Assembly (NCBI GenBank): GCA_024234995.1
Contig: JACKNF010000008.1
Location: 62,001 to 126,000, forward strand
Direction: 5' to 3'
Length of the DNA stretch: 64,000 nucleotides
Source: Gammaproteobacteria bacterium
GTDB lineage: Bacteria; Pseudomonadota; Gammaproteobacteria; Competibacterales; Competibacteraceae
The translations under genes and the position numbers were made by a program. Below, in pieces: positions 43,380-51,714 of this stretch. The stretch's first letter is position 1. Every line of letters begins with the position of its first letter. A model generated the notes under the pieces. It ran no database searches. It was not told the origin of the DNA and saw only the letters and a list, made by a program, of their open reading frames with translations.

Positions 43380-43825
43380 CACGATCCACTACTCACGCGG
43401 TACCCGAACATGGAGCAACCGCAACCAACAGACATACTTACGCGGAATCATGGTGGGCCGGGGTATCCGCGTGGATTACGTCACCTATGATACGATTGAA
43501 CGCATGGACGGTACGGTATGGCTCAAACCCGGCGTTTACAACGCCGCCATGGAAATCTCCGTCGATCAGAGAAATCCGGGGCGTAAGCGAGATTCGCCCG
43601 GTTCACAGCCAACGCAACAACAAAGGCCGGATCTGCAATTTTCTGATTCACGCTTCGGCGCCGCCCCATTTTCTCGAAGGTTGTGTCGCCCCTGGTTACG
43701 AAAGCGCCCGTGGACTTGAGGCGTCGTCGCAATCATCACTCGAAACCATCTTCCTCTCATTAGGCGGTTTCGAGGCTGGAAAACCGGTCTTATTCAACGT
43801 CTCTGGCGTTATGCCCGCAAACTGA
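43380..43825 (+). pseudogene. DUF5675-like protein, frameshifted
   Basis: A first frame reads GIMVGRGIRVDYVTYDTIER, then DGTVWLKPGVYNAAMEISVD. Near 43590 the reading moves to another frame: EIRPVHSQRNNKGRICNFLI, HASAPPHFLEGCVAPGYE and LGGFEAGKPVLFNVSGVMPA. The IHASAPPHFLEGCVAPG stretch resembles the conserved core of DUF5675-type proteins, found next to phage- or secretion-linked genes. A one-base lesion separates the halves, and the 5' end touches the upstream IS. The family name is a moderate-confidence match. Confidence 0.55.
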
Positions 43826-44122
43826 CCGGTGCTGGCGATGGGACGGCGCTGGAGACATGAATCCAATTTGATCTGTTGGCCCGCCCAAACTGAACGAGGA
43901 CCCAGCGCCGGACGTTCACACCAACCCATTGGGCGGCGGATAACACGACGGTTGACCGCCGGCGGCTCAATCGTCCTCAGCGCTCCGCTCATCTCTGCTC
44001 AGGATTGCTCCGCGCCCGCGCCGATGTCGCGCCTGGCGTCCGCGGGATCGCCTCGGGTTCGATAGGGCGTGTTGGCCGGACCGGCTGAAAGAAAGACCAG
44101 TGAATGATATGAGGAGGAAATA

Positions 44123-44860
44123 ATGAGTGCTTACCTAGGTGTCGGCGGCGGTACGTTATCCGCTGCTCAGTATTCGCAAGAAGCGCTTCGCAAACGGTGG
44201 GAGGTCGATCATGTCGATAGCGTTTTCAGGCGCTTCATGGGTGAGAGCTTCGTGCCGTATATCGAGACGATCTCCGAGATCTTTACGCCGCCGCGTTCGA
44301 CCGGGGTCCATTTTTATTTCGCAAGAAATATGCGCGAAAAGTTTGTTAACCTTATGTACTCAAAAGTGTTTCCTCCTGGCCCGATCACCAGCCTGTCCAT
44401 GCGGAAGAAACCCGTCAGCACGTCGATGGTTCCGGATAAACCCAATGATGCATCGGCAACCTGGCGGAATATCGCCGCGGCCAAGGGAATCGGGACCAGC
44501 TTTCGCTCGGCTGACACCGGATTAAGCTTGCACGTCGCGTTTAACAAAGCGTCGTGCGATATTCACGTCGACCGCAATGGCTTTATCATGAAGGCTGCCA
44601 ACGGAAATGTTTATTGGGATTTAAACGGATTGCTTCGGCATTTTACGGTCGACCTTCTCAGCGACGGACTGCCGTGGATCATGGTTTCAGGTGGTGTGCT
44701 CAATAAAAACCGGCAGCCGGTTATGGAGGCAACCCTTTCGCCGTGGTTGGCCATCGATCTGCCATCGCGAGAAAATGACGGTAAACGTGAGATCAAGTTC
44801 GGGATATTGATCGGCGGGAAATTCGACGAGAACAAAATCATCGAACACCTTCTTCATTGA
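44123..44860 (+). CDS. Unrecognised 245-aa protein
   Basis: GAGGAGGAAATA directly before the ATG is a very strong ribosome site, so this is probably a real expressed gene. The protein begins MSAYLGVGGGTLSAAQYSQ and has no signal peptide or membrane segment. It has a central VHFYFARNMREKFVNLMYSK helix-like part and a C-terminal half of alternating strands (NVYWDLNGLLRHFTVDLLSD, WIMVSGGVLNKNRQPVMEA, REIKFGILIGGKF). I recognise no catalytic motif. It lies just after a DUF5675-like pseudogene inside the island; a two-gene cassette with that protein is conceivable. Base composition is lower in GC than the hsd genes. Confidence 0.65.
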   Translation: MSAYLGVGGGTLSAAQYSQEALRKRWEVDHVDSVFRRFMGESFVPYIETISEIFTPPRSTGVHFYFARNMREKFVNLMYSKVFPPGPITSLSMRKKPVSTSMVPDKPNDASATWRNIAAAKGIGTSFRSADTGLSLHVAFNKASCDIHVDRNGFIMKAANGNVYWDLNGLLRHFTVDLLSDGLPWIMVSGGVLNKNRQPVMEATLSPWLAIDLPSRENDGKREIKFGILIGGKFDENKIIEHLLH

Positions 44861-45124
44861 ACGCCCCAGTTGGCCTAGACCCGGCACGCGTGTTACCAAC
44901 CGCTATTGCAAATAAGCCTCTGTTTGCATTAGCTGCCGGAAAACTAGAAACGCGGCTATCACGGCCAGGAACGTCGTGGTAAAACTGGAAAGATCGAGCG
45001 TCAACAGAGCAAGCCTCCGGGGTCGGCATGTTGCATGCGGCGCATTTTAAATCTTTTCCTCGCCCGGTGATGGTGAAGATTCTCCCTGGGCCGCGACCGG
45101 CACGGCAGAATGGGCGCCGGAATT

Positions 45125-45228
45125 GGTTCTAATGACATGGACGCCTCTCCTCATTCAGGGTTAATGACGCCTTCCCCGTTTGGCACCGTGATGCCGCAGT
45201 CGGTAGGCGCGTCCATGTCATTAGAACC
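45125..45228. repeat. 104-bp MITE-like element with 20-bp perfect inverted repeats
   Basis: GGTTCTAATGACATGGACGC (45125-45144) and its exact complement (45209-45228) enclose 64 bp with no coding potential. Fifteen bases of the arm plus flank (TGTCATTAGAACCGT) recur at 42077-42091, so the sequence is mobile or repeated. It ends 31 bp before the methyltransferase gene. Confidence 0.6.
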
Positions 45229-45259
45229 GTCGTGAGTCCCTGGCTCCGGAGAAACGAAT

Positions 45260-45883
45260 ATGCCCAATCTAGCGTTTTTATATAATGACTTGGCGGAGAC
45301 CTATGCCGCTGGGCGGTATCTATTCGATACTACGCCCCTACTGGACGCATTCGCTGATTATCTCCCAGCAAGGGCGCACCTCCTGGATGCCGGCTGTGGA
45401 GCAGGGGAACCTGTGGCCCGCTACTTCGTCCAGCGTGGCGACACCGTGACCGGCATCGACATGTCCGAGCGGATGCTAGCCCTGGCTCGGCAGCGGGTCC
45501 CCGAAGCGACCTTTCAGCCCATGGATTTACGTGCTCTGGATTTCCCGCCGGAATCCTTTGATGGCGTGGCTGCCGTGTATGTGGTTTTTCATGTGCCGCG
45601 CGCCGAACATGTAGCACTGTTTGCCGATTTGTTGCAAGTGCTAAAGCCAGGCGGGGCGCTATTGTTAACGCTGGCGACGCGGGAATATACTGGACAGGAC
45701 GAGTTCGATGGCGAGATCGAATTCCTGGGATACCGATTGCCCTATAGCCATGATCGTCCCGAGGTGGCCTTGCACAAGCTGGAAACGGCGGGCCTAACGG
45801 TGGTCAGCGCCCGGTTGATCGAGACCGGTGGGGAGACCTTCTATTGGGTGATCGCCCGCAGACCTCACGCTGAAAATCAATGA
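45260..45883 (+). CDS. Class I SAM-dependent methyltransferase
   Basis: A 207-aa Rossmann-fold methyltransferase. Motif I is LLDAGCGAGEPVARYF, the acidic residue of motif II is VTGIDMSERMLALARQR, motif III is MDLRALDFP and post-motif LKPGGALLLTL follows. The family is UbiE/Tam-like, but the substrate is unknown. The stop overlaps the start of the next gene by 4 bases, so the two are translated together. The GGAG ribosome site precedes the ATG. Confidence 0.88.
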   Translation: MPNLAFLYNDLAETYAAGRYLFDTTPLLDAFADYLPARAHLLDAGCGAGEPVARYFVQRGDTVTGIDMSERMLALARQRVPEATFQPMDLRALDFPPESFDGVAAVYVVFHVPRAEHVALFADLLQVLKPGGALLLTLATREYTGQDEFDGEIEFLGYRLPYSHDRPEVALHKLETAGLTVVSARLIETGGETFYWVIARRPHAENQ

Positions 45884-46323
45884 TGAATGTTCTGCGCTAC
45901 CATCACATTCAGTTTGGCACGGTGATCGTCGTGTCGGTGCTGTTGGCCACCCTCGTGCTGGCCGGGGTGGGGGCTGCCATCCAGCTCGCGCCGCTGACCG
46001 TGGGCGGCCCGCTGGCGCTGGCCGTCCTCCTCGCCCTGTTTTACGCACTGACCGTCGAAATCGACGCGACCCACTTACGGTTTCGCTTTGGGGTGGGGCT
46101 GATTCGGAAGTCCATCCCGCTAGCGGAGATCGTTGAGGTGAAGTCGGTGCGCAATTCATGGCTCTATGGGTGGGGTATCCATATCACGCCGCACGGCTGG
46201 CTGTACAATGTTTCTGGCTGGGAGGCCGTGGAGATCACGCTGGCGTCGGGAAAACACTTGCGGCTGGGTACGGATGAGCCGCGAAAGCTAGCGCGGGCAA
46301 TCCAGGTGGCGCAGGACGGTTGA
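45880..46323 (+). CDS. Small membrane protein with a PH-like domain
   Basis: A 147-aa protein with two adjacent membrane helices (VIVVSVLLATLVLAGVGAA and LALAVLLALFYAL), then a beta-rich region: LRFRFGVGLIRKSIPLAEIV, then GWGIHITPHGWLYNVSGWEA and LASGKHLRLGTDEP. This is the pattern of bacterial PH-like membrane proteins. It begins inside the last codons of the methyltransferase gene (the second ATG, at 45883, is also possible). Its role is unknown. Confidence 0.72.
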   Translation: MMNVLRYHHIQFGTVIVVSVLLATLVLAGVGAAIQLAPLTVGGPLALAVLLALFYALTVEIDATHLRFRFGVGLIRKSIPLAEIVEVKSVRNSWLYGWGIHITPHGWLYNVSGWEAVEITLASGKHLRLGTDEPRKLARAIQVAQDG

Positions 46324-46372
46324 CTGGTTAAATTTACACCCGATGGAGAATCAGCAATTCCCGGTCTCTTTC

Positions 46373-46520
46373 CTAGATGTTTAGTCCCACATTATGGAGG
46401 AATGGATCAACGTTAAATCGTTCTGGTTCATTTGTCCATATTTTGCAGACATATTCATAGGGTGTAAGTCCCTTGAGTGTTTTGAGCCTTCGGGCGAAGT
46501 TGTATGCCATCATGAAGGCA
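46373..46520 (-). pseudogene. C-terminal fragment of an IS481-type transposase
   Basis: The minus-strand end reads NAFMMAYNFARRLKTLKGLT, then PYEYVCKIWTNEPERFNVDP and LHNVGLNI. The NFARRLKTLKGLTPYEY stretch is the usual C-terminus of IS481-type integrases. The rest is missing, replaced by an IS3-type element to the right. Confidence 0.65.
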
Positions 46521-47366
46521 TTGAACCGCCCCGGGAATTCCGGAGGCTGGTTGTTGTGAGTCACGCTGCCCTGGCGGACTCGGTGAGTCGGCGATAGTGG
46601 GCTGCTTCGGCCTCGGCGGGCGGGATGTAGCCAATGGACTCCAGCAACCTGCGATGGTTGAACCAGTCCACCCAGGTGAGGGTGGCCCATTCCACCGCCT
46701 CCAGGTTGGCCCAGGATTGCCGATGGATCACTTCGGCCTTGTACAGCCCGTTGATGGTTTCGGCAAGGGCATTGTCGTACGAGTCGCCTACGCTGCCTAC
46801 CGAGGGTTCGATGCCCGCCTCAACCAGGCGCCCGGTGTAGCGGATCGACACGTATTGCACTCCTCGATCGCTATGGTGGATCAAGCCGCTCCGGCTAAAC
46901 GGCTGGCGCGCGTGTAGAGCCTGCTCCAGTGCATCCAGCACGAAATCGGTGCGGGCAGAACGGGATACCTTCCAGCCAACGATATATCGGGCAAATACGT
47001 CGATGATGAAGGCGACATAGATGAACCCCTGTGCCGTGAACACATACGTGAAATCGGATACCCACAGCGCATTCGGACGCTCCGCCGTGAACTGGCGGTT
47101 GACCCGATCCTCCGGACAGGGGGTTTCCCGGTCGCTGACCGTGGTTTTGACCGGCTTGCCGTACCCAGCGCCGCAGGGTTTCCGCCGTACAGCCGATCTT
47201 AGTCGCGATTGAGCCAATGGCCGCCCATTGCGATTCATGCTCGCCTTGGTGCTCCCGCACCATGCGAACCGCCCGCTCCCTTATTTCCGGTGAAAAGTTT
47301 GCTGATGTCTTCATAGCTCCATACTCTCAAATGTTGGAGCCTCCGGGAAAGTCGGGGCGGTTCAAT
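46521..47366 (-). mobile_element. IS3-family element with internal deletion
   Basis: The ends are inverted copies starting TTGAACCGCCCCG and ending CCGGAGGCT (46521-46548 and 47339-47366). The normal 1.2-1.3 kb is shortened to about 0.85 kb. The OrfA start is fused to the middle of OrfB. No clean 3-bp target duplication is visible. Confidence 0.75.
46561..47314 (-). pseudogene. IS3-family transposase, OrfA/OrfB deletion remnant
   Basis: OrfA starts MKTSANFSPEIRERAVRMVR at 47314 and continues ESQWAAIGSIATKIG with its helix-turn-helix (CTAETLRRWVRQA). About 45 codons later it runs into OrfB in another frame: FTAERPNALWVSDFTYVFT, DVFARYIVGWKVS, HHSDRGVQYVSI, ETINGLYKAEVI and a YIPPAEAEAAHY end. 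The OrfB DDE residues (DFTYV, DRGVQY, E in AETIN) are present, but its N-terminal part is deleted. Confidence 0.78.
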
Positions 47367-47572
47367 ACCCCTTGGAGGCACGATCAACCCCACAGTGCAT
47401 GGCGTGACTTCAAATTTGTGTTGAACCAAATCACGCGCACAATCGAACCTCCGATACCCTTGGCACAAATGATCGGCGAATGGAACGGGATTTCAAAATC
47501 ACTGGCTGATCCACCTCGCCGCCGCCGACCTCAGCTATCCAACCACTTCGAGTATGATTCCAAAACAAGTTA
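47367..47572. other. Right-end region of the island, nothing recognised
   Basis: About 205 bp between the IS3 remnant and the island's right boundary. Plus-strand frames read through (one ends AAADLSYPTTSSMIPKQV at the boundary), but no start or family is evident. It is probably the cut end of an unknown gene. Confidence 0.4.
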
Positions 47573-47582
47573 GCGCTTATGG

Positions 47583-47885
47583 GTGTTGGCACTCGGTGGT
47601 ATCGTCCAGCGAGTAATTGCTATCGGCAGGTTGGCGCTGGGCCTGTTGTTTAGCATGGATGGCCTGTCTACCGGGCTGCTGGCTTCCGGCGGGTTAGCAA
47701 GAGGCGGTATTGCAGCAGGTGGAGGTGCGATTGGCGGCGTTGCTTGCGGTTATTCTGCTGTAGGCAGTGGGGCCGCCGGCACGCATGTCATCGATAGCAT
47801 GCGGCAGGATCTGGAAGCCGTGCGCTTTTTCAATGAATGGCTGCTGTTTCCTCAGAACGCCTTGAATCGCCGTCTGGGCGGCTGA
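47583..47885 (+). pseudogene. C-terminal part of the glycine-rich repeat protein split by the island
   Basis: The first nine bases are the right copy of the target duplication. The frame then reads LGGIVQRVIAIGRLALGLLF, ASGGLARGGIAAGGGAIGGV and ends THVIDSMRQDLEAVRFFNEW before the stop. It matches the repeat pattern of the fragment ending at 25299 (GIIAIGDFATGVLA) and continues it exactly in frame once the island and one duplication copy are removed. It has no good ribosome site, so independent expression is unlikely. Confidence 0.75.
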
Positions 47886-47908
47886 ATCGATTCCTCATGA
47901 GTCTACAT

Positions 47909-48460
47909 CTACACACGCCGCAGCAACACGTAGACGGCTCCCGTCCCCCCATCCATCGCCGGTGCCGAGCAAAACGCCAGCACTTCATCGCGCTGGCGCA
48001 ACCAGTGGTTAACCTTTTGCTTGAGTACCGGCCCCCGGTGGCGGGAACCGTTTCCCTTGCCGTGAATGATGCGTACACAGTGGATATGTTCGCGGCGGAC
48101 ATGATGAAGAAAGGCGGTAAGCGCTTCTTTAGCGGTTGCGACTGTCATGCCGTGCAGATCCAGTGCAGTCCCTACCCGGAAATGGCCTCGCCGCAGTTTG
48201 CGTAATACCGCTTGCTGCACTCCTTCGCGGCGGTAATACAACTCCTCGCCGGTCTCCAGATCTGCCGGTTCGAAATAATCTGAGATCATATCGGCCAAGA
48301 CCTGCTGTTCGTCCGCTTGGGTGAACCGGGGGATCGGCGCTGGATGGCTCAGAGCCGGGTCAACCCGGTCGCAGCGCAGTAGTTTGACTGCGCCAACCGT
48401 CTGGCGGAACAGTTCCCGGTCCTTGGGATCAACGGTAAAGGGCGGGGCTGACCGGTTCAC
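47909..48460 (-). CDS. Smr-domain protein (SmrA/SmrB-like)
   Basis: A 183-aa protein. The N-terminal helical region includes FEPADLETGEELYYRREGVQ, a feature of proteobacterial Smr proteins, and the C-terminal Smr domain includes the DLHGMT motif, VRIIHGKGNGSR and the final GAVYVLLRR strand. Smr domains bind or nick nucleic acids; stand-alone forms are linked to ribosome rescue (SmrB) or DNA processing. It starts with GTG at 48460. The neighbours are the pseudogene fragment and a secreted PAN-like protein. Confidence 0.88.
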   Translation of the reverse strand: MNRSAPPFTVDPKDRELFRQTVGAVKLLRCDRVDPALSHPAPIPRFTQADEQQVLADMISDYFEPADLETGEELYYRREGVQQAVLRKLRRGHFRVGTALDLHGMTVATAKEALTAFLHHVRREHIHCVRIIHGKGNGSRHRGPVLKQKVNHWLRQRDEVLAFCSAPAMDGGTGAVYVLLRRV

Positions 48461-48466
48461 AGTGAA

Positions 48467-48778
48467 TCAATAACGATAGCGCCGGGGTTTGACGCCGGAT
48501 ACGCAGCAGCGATCGTAGCGTGGCCGCGGAACCGCGTTCTTCAAGAGGCAGCGCGGCCGGGCGCCATATAGGGTATACGGCTTGACATAAGTCCAAGACC
48601 GGCAGTAGCGATTGTTCAAACAGGCGCTGCGACAGGCTTCGGGCGCCGCCACCCGCAGATTAAACGAGCGGAAAGTGGAACCCGGACGGATCGTGTTCCA
48701 TTGCATGGCTTGTGCTTGCACATGGACCCCAAACGCCATAATGAATCCTGCTGTTGCCAGCATCAGGTTTTTTTTCAT
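48467..48778 (-). CDS. Secreted Cys-rich PAN/apple-like protein
   Basis: A 103-aa protein with a signal peptide (cleavage near VQAQA). The mature part has APEACRSACLNNRYCRSWTY, then ARPRCLLKNAVPRPRYDRCC and ends VSGVKPRRYRY. Six cysteines with the ACxxxCxxNxxCxSWTY spacing match the PAN/apple fold, which mediates protein or carbohydrate binding outside the cell. A short basic end follows. It lies 6 bp upstream of the Smr gene and is probably co-transcribed with it, although a shared role is not evident. Confidence 0.78.
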   Translation of the reverse strand: MKKNLMLATAGFIMAFGVHVQAQAMQWNTIRPGSTFRSFNLRVAAPEACRSACLNNRYCRSWTYVKPYTLYGARPRCLLKNAVPRPRYDRCCVSGVKPRRYRY

Positions 48779-48863
48779 GATAATAACCTCGCTGTGTTTT
48801 TAGTTAAAAGTAGATTAAAAACCTAATGCTGGCGCAGTGAACCCGGCCTGAATCACCCGCATT

Positions 48864-50159
48864 TCAGTTTTTGCCGGCTTCAACAAGCGGTTCCCCAGCG
48901 GGCGTATTCTGGCTGGACTCCATCCATGTGCGGAATCGGGTCAGCAGCCACAGGCCGGGAAGGGCCGTCAGGGTACAGAACCAGAAGAATCCTTCCCAAC
49001 CGAACAGTTCCGCCAGGTAGCCGGTCGGTGCGGCAAGAATAACGCGGGGGATGCCCATCAGGCTGGATAGCAAGGCATACTGGGTCGCCGTGAATTTTTT
49101 GTTGGTGAGACTGGCCATGAAAGCGATGTAGGCGCTGGTGCCCATGCCGCCCGCCAGGTTTTCGCCGGTGATCACCAGGGCAAGCACCGGAACGCTATGA
49201 CCGGCCTGCGCCAAGATAACGAAGCCAAGAATGGTCACCATTTGCAGGATGCCAAAGCGCCACAGCGACCGGTAGATGCCCCAGTGCAGGATGAGCATGC
49301 CGCCAATCAAACCGCCGATCACTGTCGCCCAGAAGCCAAACAGCTTGACCACGGTCCCGATCTCGGTCTTGCTGAAGCCGAGATCCAGATAAAATGGCGT
49401 AGTAATGTAAGTGGCCATGGTATCGCCGATCTTGTAGAGCAGGATGAACAGCAAAATCCACACGGCGTCCTGGCGGGAAAAATATTCGAGGAACGGTTGG
49501 ACGACGGCTTCATAGAGATATTGCGGTGTCCCGGCAGCCACATCCGGCTCGCGGGCGAAAAGGGTGGTGGCAATTCCCGCCAGCATGGCGGCAGCCATGA
49601 GGAAATACACCCAGGAGAAGGGGATAAAATCCGCGAGAATCAGCCCGCCGCCAGAGGCTAGCAGCATCCCGGCCCGATAGCCGTTGACGTAAAACGAAGC
49701 GCCTAAGCCCTGCTCGTCGTCAGCCAATGACTCACGCCGGTAGGCGTCAATGACGATGTCCTGCGAAGCAGAGAAAAAGGTCACCAGCAAGGCCGCGATC
49801 GCGACGCCGGACGGACTGACGCCGGGATTGGCCAGACCCAGACCGGCAATAGCCAAGGTCAGCGCGAGCTGGATAACCAGCAGCCAGCCGCGCCGCCGGC
49901 CCAGAAATGCGGACAGGGTGTAACGGTCTAGGATCGGTGCCCAGACGAACTTGAGCGTATAGGGCAAGCCGACTAGGGCGAATAGGCCAATCGTACCCAA
50001 ATCCACGCCCGCTTCGGTCATCCACGCCTGTAACACCGAGCCGGTCAGTAACAGGGGCAAACCGGAGGAAAAGCCCATCAACAGGGCGATCAGCATCCGG
50101 CCGCTAAAGAAGATACGCAAGATGTCGCGGCTGGAGCGGCGGACAGGATCAGAGAGCAT
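48864..50159 (-). CDS. ampG: AmpG-type muropeptide permease (MFS)
   Basis: A 431-aa inner-membrane transporter with about 12 membrane segments. AmpG landmarks are MGFSSGLPLLLTGSVLQAWM near the N-terminus, the FVWAPILDRY loop, DIVIDAYRRE and the late GENLAGGMGTSAYIAFMASL. It imports GlcNAc-anhMurNAc muropeptides from the periplasm for cell-wall recycling. Its start overlaps the end of xthA by 11 bp, so the two form an operon. Confidence 0.92.
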   Translation of the reverse strand: MLSDPVRRSSRDILRIFFSGRMLIALLMGFSSGLPLLLTGSVLQAWMTEAGVDLGTIGLFALVGLPYTLKFVWAPILDRYTLSAFLGRRRGWLLVIQLALTLAIAGLGLANPGVSPSGVAIAALLVTFFSASQDIVIDAYRRESLADDEQGLGASFYVNGYRAGMLLASGGGLILADFIPFSWVYFLMAAAMLAGIATTLFAREPDVAAGTPQYLYEAVVQPFLEYFSRQDAVWILLFILLYKIGDTMATYITTPFYLDLGFSKTEIGTVVKLFGFWATVIGGLIGGMLILHWGIYRSLWRFGILQMVTILGFVILAQAGHSVPVLALVITGENLAGGMGTSAYIAFMASLTNKKFTATQYALLSSLMGIPRVILAAPTGYLAELFGWEGFFWFCTLTALPGLWLLTRFRTWMESSQNTPAGEPLVEAGKN

Positions 50160-50922
50160 AGTGGTAATCCATGATCAGGGGCGCGTGATCGGAAAAGCGT
50201 TCTTCCCGGTAGATCGCGGCGGCGTGGACTTTTTCCGCCAGACCGGGCGTGATGACCTGATAGTCAATCCGCCAGCCAACGTTGTTTGCCCAGGCTTGGC
50301 CACGATTCGACCACCAGGTGTATTGATCGGGCTCGGGATTTACTATCCGGAAGGCATCGACCCAGCCGAGCGGCCCGAACAATTCATCCATCCAGGCCCG
50401 CTCTTCGGGCAAAAACCCGGAATGATCGCGATTGGCCCGCCAGTTTTTCAGGTCAATCTCCTTATGTGCGATATTCCAGTCGCCGCACAGGATGAACTCG
50501 CGGCCACTGGCGCGCATGGCCTGTAACGGTTCAGCCAACCGTGCCAGGAAATCGAATTTGACCGTTTGCCGCTCCGCACTGGAGGAGCCGGACGGTAGAT
50601 ACAGCGATACCACGCTGAGATTCTTAAATCGCATTTCCAGCCAGCGTCCTTCACAATCGCATTCCGGCCAGCCCAGCCCGGTTCGCACCTCATCCGGCTC
50701 GCACCGGGCATAGAGCGCGACTCCGCTGTAGCCTTTGCGTTCGGCATCGTAGTAGTAGCAATGATGACCTGTTGGATGATAAGGGTCAGGTGGCAACTGG
50801 TGAATCTGCGCCTTGGTTTCCTGAATGCAGACGATGTCGGCATTCTGCCCGGCGAGCCAGTTGAAAAAGCCTTTACGGGCCGCGGAACGGATGCCGTTGG
50901 CATTGAAGGTAATAACGCGCAT
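50149..50922 (-). CDS. xthA: Exodeoxyribonuclease III
   Basis: A 257-aa AP endonuclease/3'-exonuclease of the EEP fold. Motifs are NANGIRSAARKGF, CIQETKAQ (metal-binding Glu), SLYLPSGS, FILCGDWNIAH (Asp and Asn) and the final SDHAPLIMDY with catalytic Asp-His. It repairs abasic sites and damaged 3' ends. It is divergent from pyrE across about 90 bp, a common neighbour pair in gammaproteobacteria. Confidence 0.93.
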   Translation of the reverse strand: MRVITFNANGIRSAARKGFFNWLAGQNADIVCIQETKAQIHQLPPDPYHPTGHHCYYYDAERKGYSGVALYARCEPDEVRTGLGWPECDCEGRWLEMRFKNLSVVSLYLPSGSSSAERQTVKFDFLARLAEPLQAMRASGREFILCGDWNIAHKEIDLKNWRANRDHSGFLPEERAWMDELFGPLGWVDAFRIVNPEPDQYTWWSNRGQAWANNVGWRIDYQVITPGLAEKVHAAAIYREERFSDHAPLIMDYHYAL

Positions 50923-51014
50923 GGCTGGGAACAGGCTGTTGGCGATCGGACGAAGTGTTTAAAGAGCGGCTATGATACGGCATTCTTTTCCTCTGACAGC
51001 CGGAATCTCGAACC

Positions 51015-51662
51015 ATGCGAGACTATCAGCGAGACTTTCTCGACTTTGCTATTGACCGGGGGGTGTTGCGCTTTGGCGAATTTACCCTCAAGTCCGGGCG
51101 TATCAGCCCTTATTTTTTCAATGCTGGACTGTTCAACACGGGCGCGGCATTGGCCCGGCTGGGCCGTTGTTATGCTGCTGCCATCATCGAAGCCGGGCTG
51201 ACATTCGATGTGCTGTTCGGGCCAGCCTACAAAGGCATTCCACTGGCGGCCGCGGCCGCCATTGCTTTGGCTGAACAACATGGCCGGGAAACGCCCTGGT
51301 GCTTCAATCGCAAGGAAGCCAAGGATCATGGCGAAGGCGGGCTGATCGTTGGCGCCCCGCTTCAGGGCCGCGTGTTAATTGTGGACGATGTGATCACCGC
51401 CGGTACGGCGATTCGCGAGACAATGCAGATTCTAGACGCGCAGGGGGCTAAGCCTGCTGGGGTGGTGATCGCGCTGGACCGGCAGGAGCGAGGGCAGGGT
51501 GAGGAATCCGCGGTACAGGAGGTCGAACGCGCTTATGGCATTCCTGTCATCTGCATTGTCAAGCTGGACGATGTAATCGCTTATCTGGCGGAGCGTCCGG
51601 AGTACGTAGCTTATTTGGCACAGATGCAGCACTATCGCGAACAGTATGGTGTTTCCGGTTGA
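51015..51662 (+). CDS. pyrE: Orotate phosphoribosyltransferase
   Basis: A 215-aa pyrimidine-synthesis enzyme that joins orotate and PRPP to form OMP. Landmarks are FTLKSGRISPYFFNAGLF, LFGPAYKGIPLA, CFNRKEAKDHGEGG (catalytic Lys/Asp loop) and the PRPP motif VLIVDDVITAGTAIRE. The ATG lies about 50 bp from the divergent xthA start region. Length is normal. Confidence 0.95.
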   Translation: MRDYQRDFLDFAIDRGVLRFGEFTLKSGRISPYFFNAGLFNTGAALARLGRCYAAAIIEAGLTFDVLFGPAYKGIPLAAAAAIALAEQHGRETPWCFNRKEAKDHGEGGLIVGAPLQGRVLIVDDVITAGTAIRETMQILDAQGAKPAGVVIALDRQERGQGEESAVQEVERAYGIPVICIVKLDDVIAYLAERPEYVAYLAQMQHYREQYGVSG

Positions 51663-51714
51663 TCGGCAGACGCTGGTGCGTTTTCCGGCCCATGCTGGCA
51701 GCAGGAGATGGACA

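Larger units (their letters stand above)
25300..47582. mobile_element. 22.3-kb insertion (genomic island) within the glycine-rich gene
   Basis: The boundaries are exact: CCATAAGCGC at 25300-25309 and its inverted copy GCGCTTATGG at 47573-47582, flanked by the 9-bp duplication. The left end is an IS4-type element whose right terminal repeat breaks off at GGTAAGGCG (26514). The missing last seven bases CTTATGG are found at 47576-47582, with GCG present at both break points (26512-26514 and 47573-47575). The simplest reading is that an IS landed in the gene first, and a further 21 kb entered its right repeat later. A composite transposon that lost its second IS is the alternative. Cargo includes the type I restriction locus and many IS remnants. 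Confidence 0.8.

Noticed and set aside
43829..44065. Plus-strand frame of 78 codons before the unknown protein
   Set aside because: Low complexity, no ribosome site and no homology visible.
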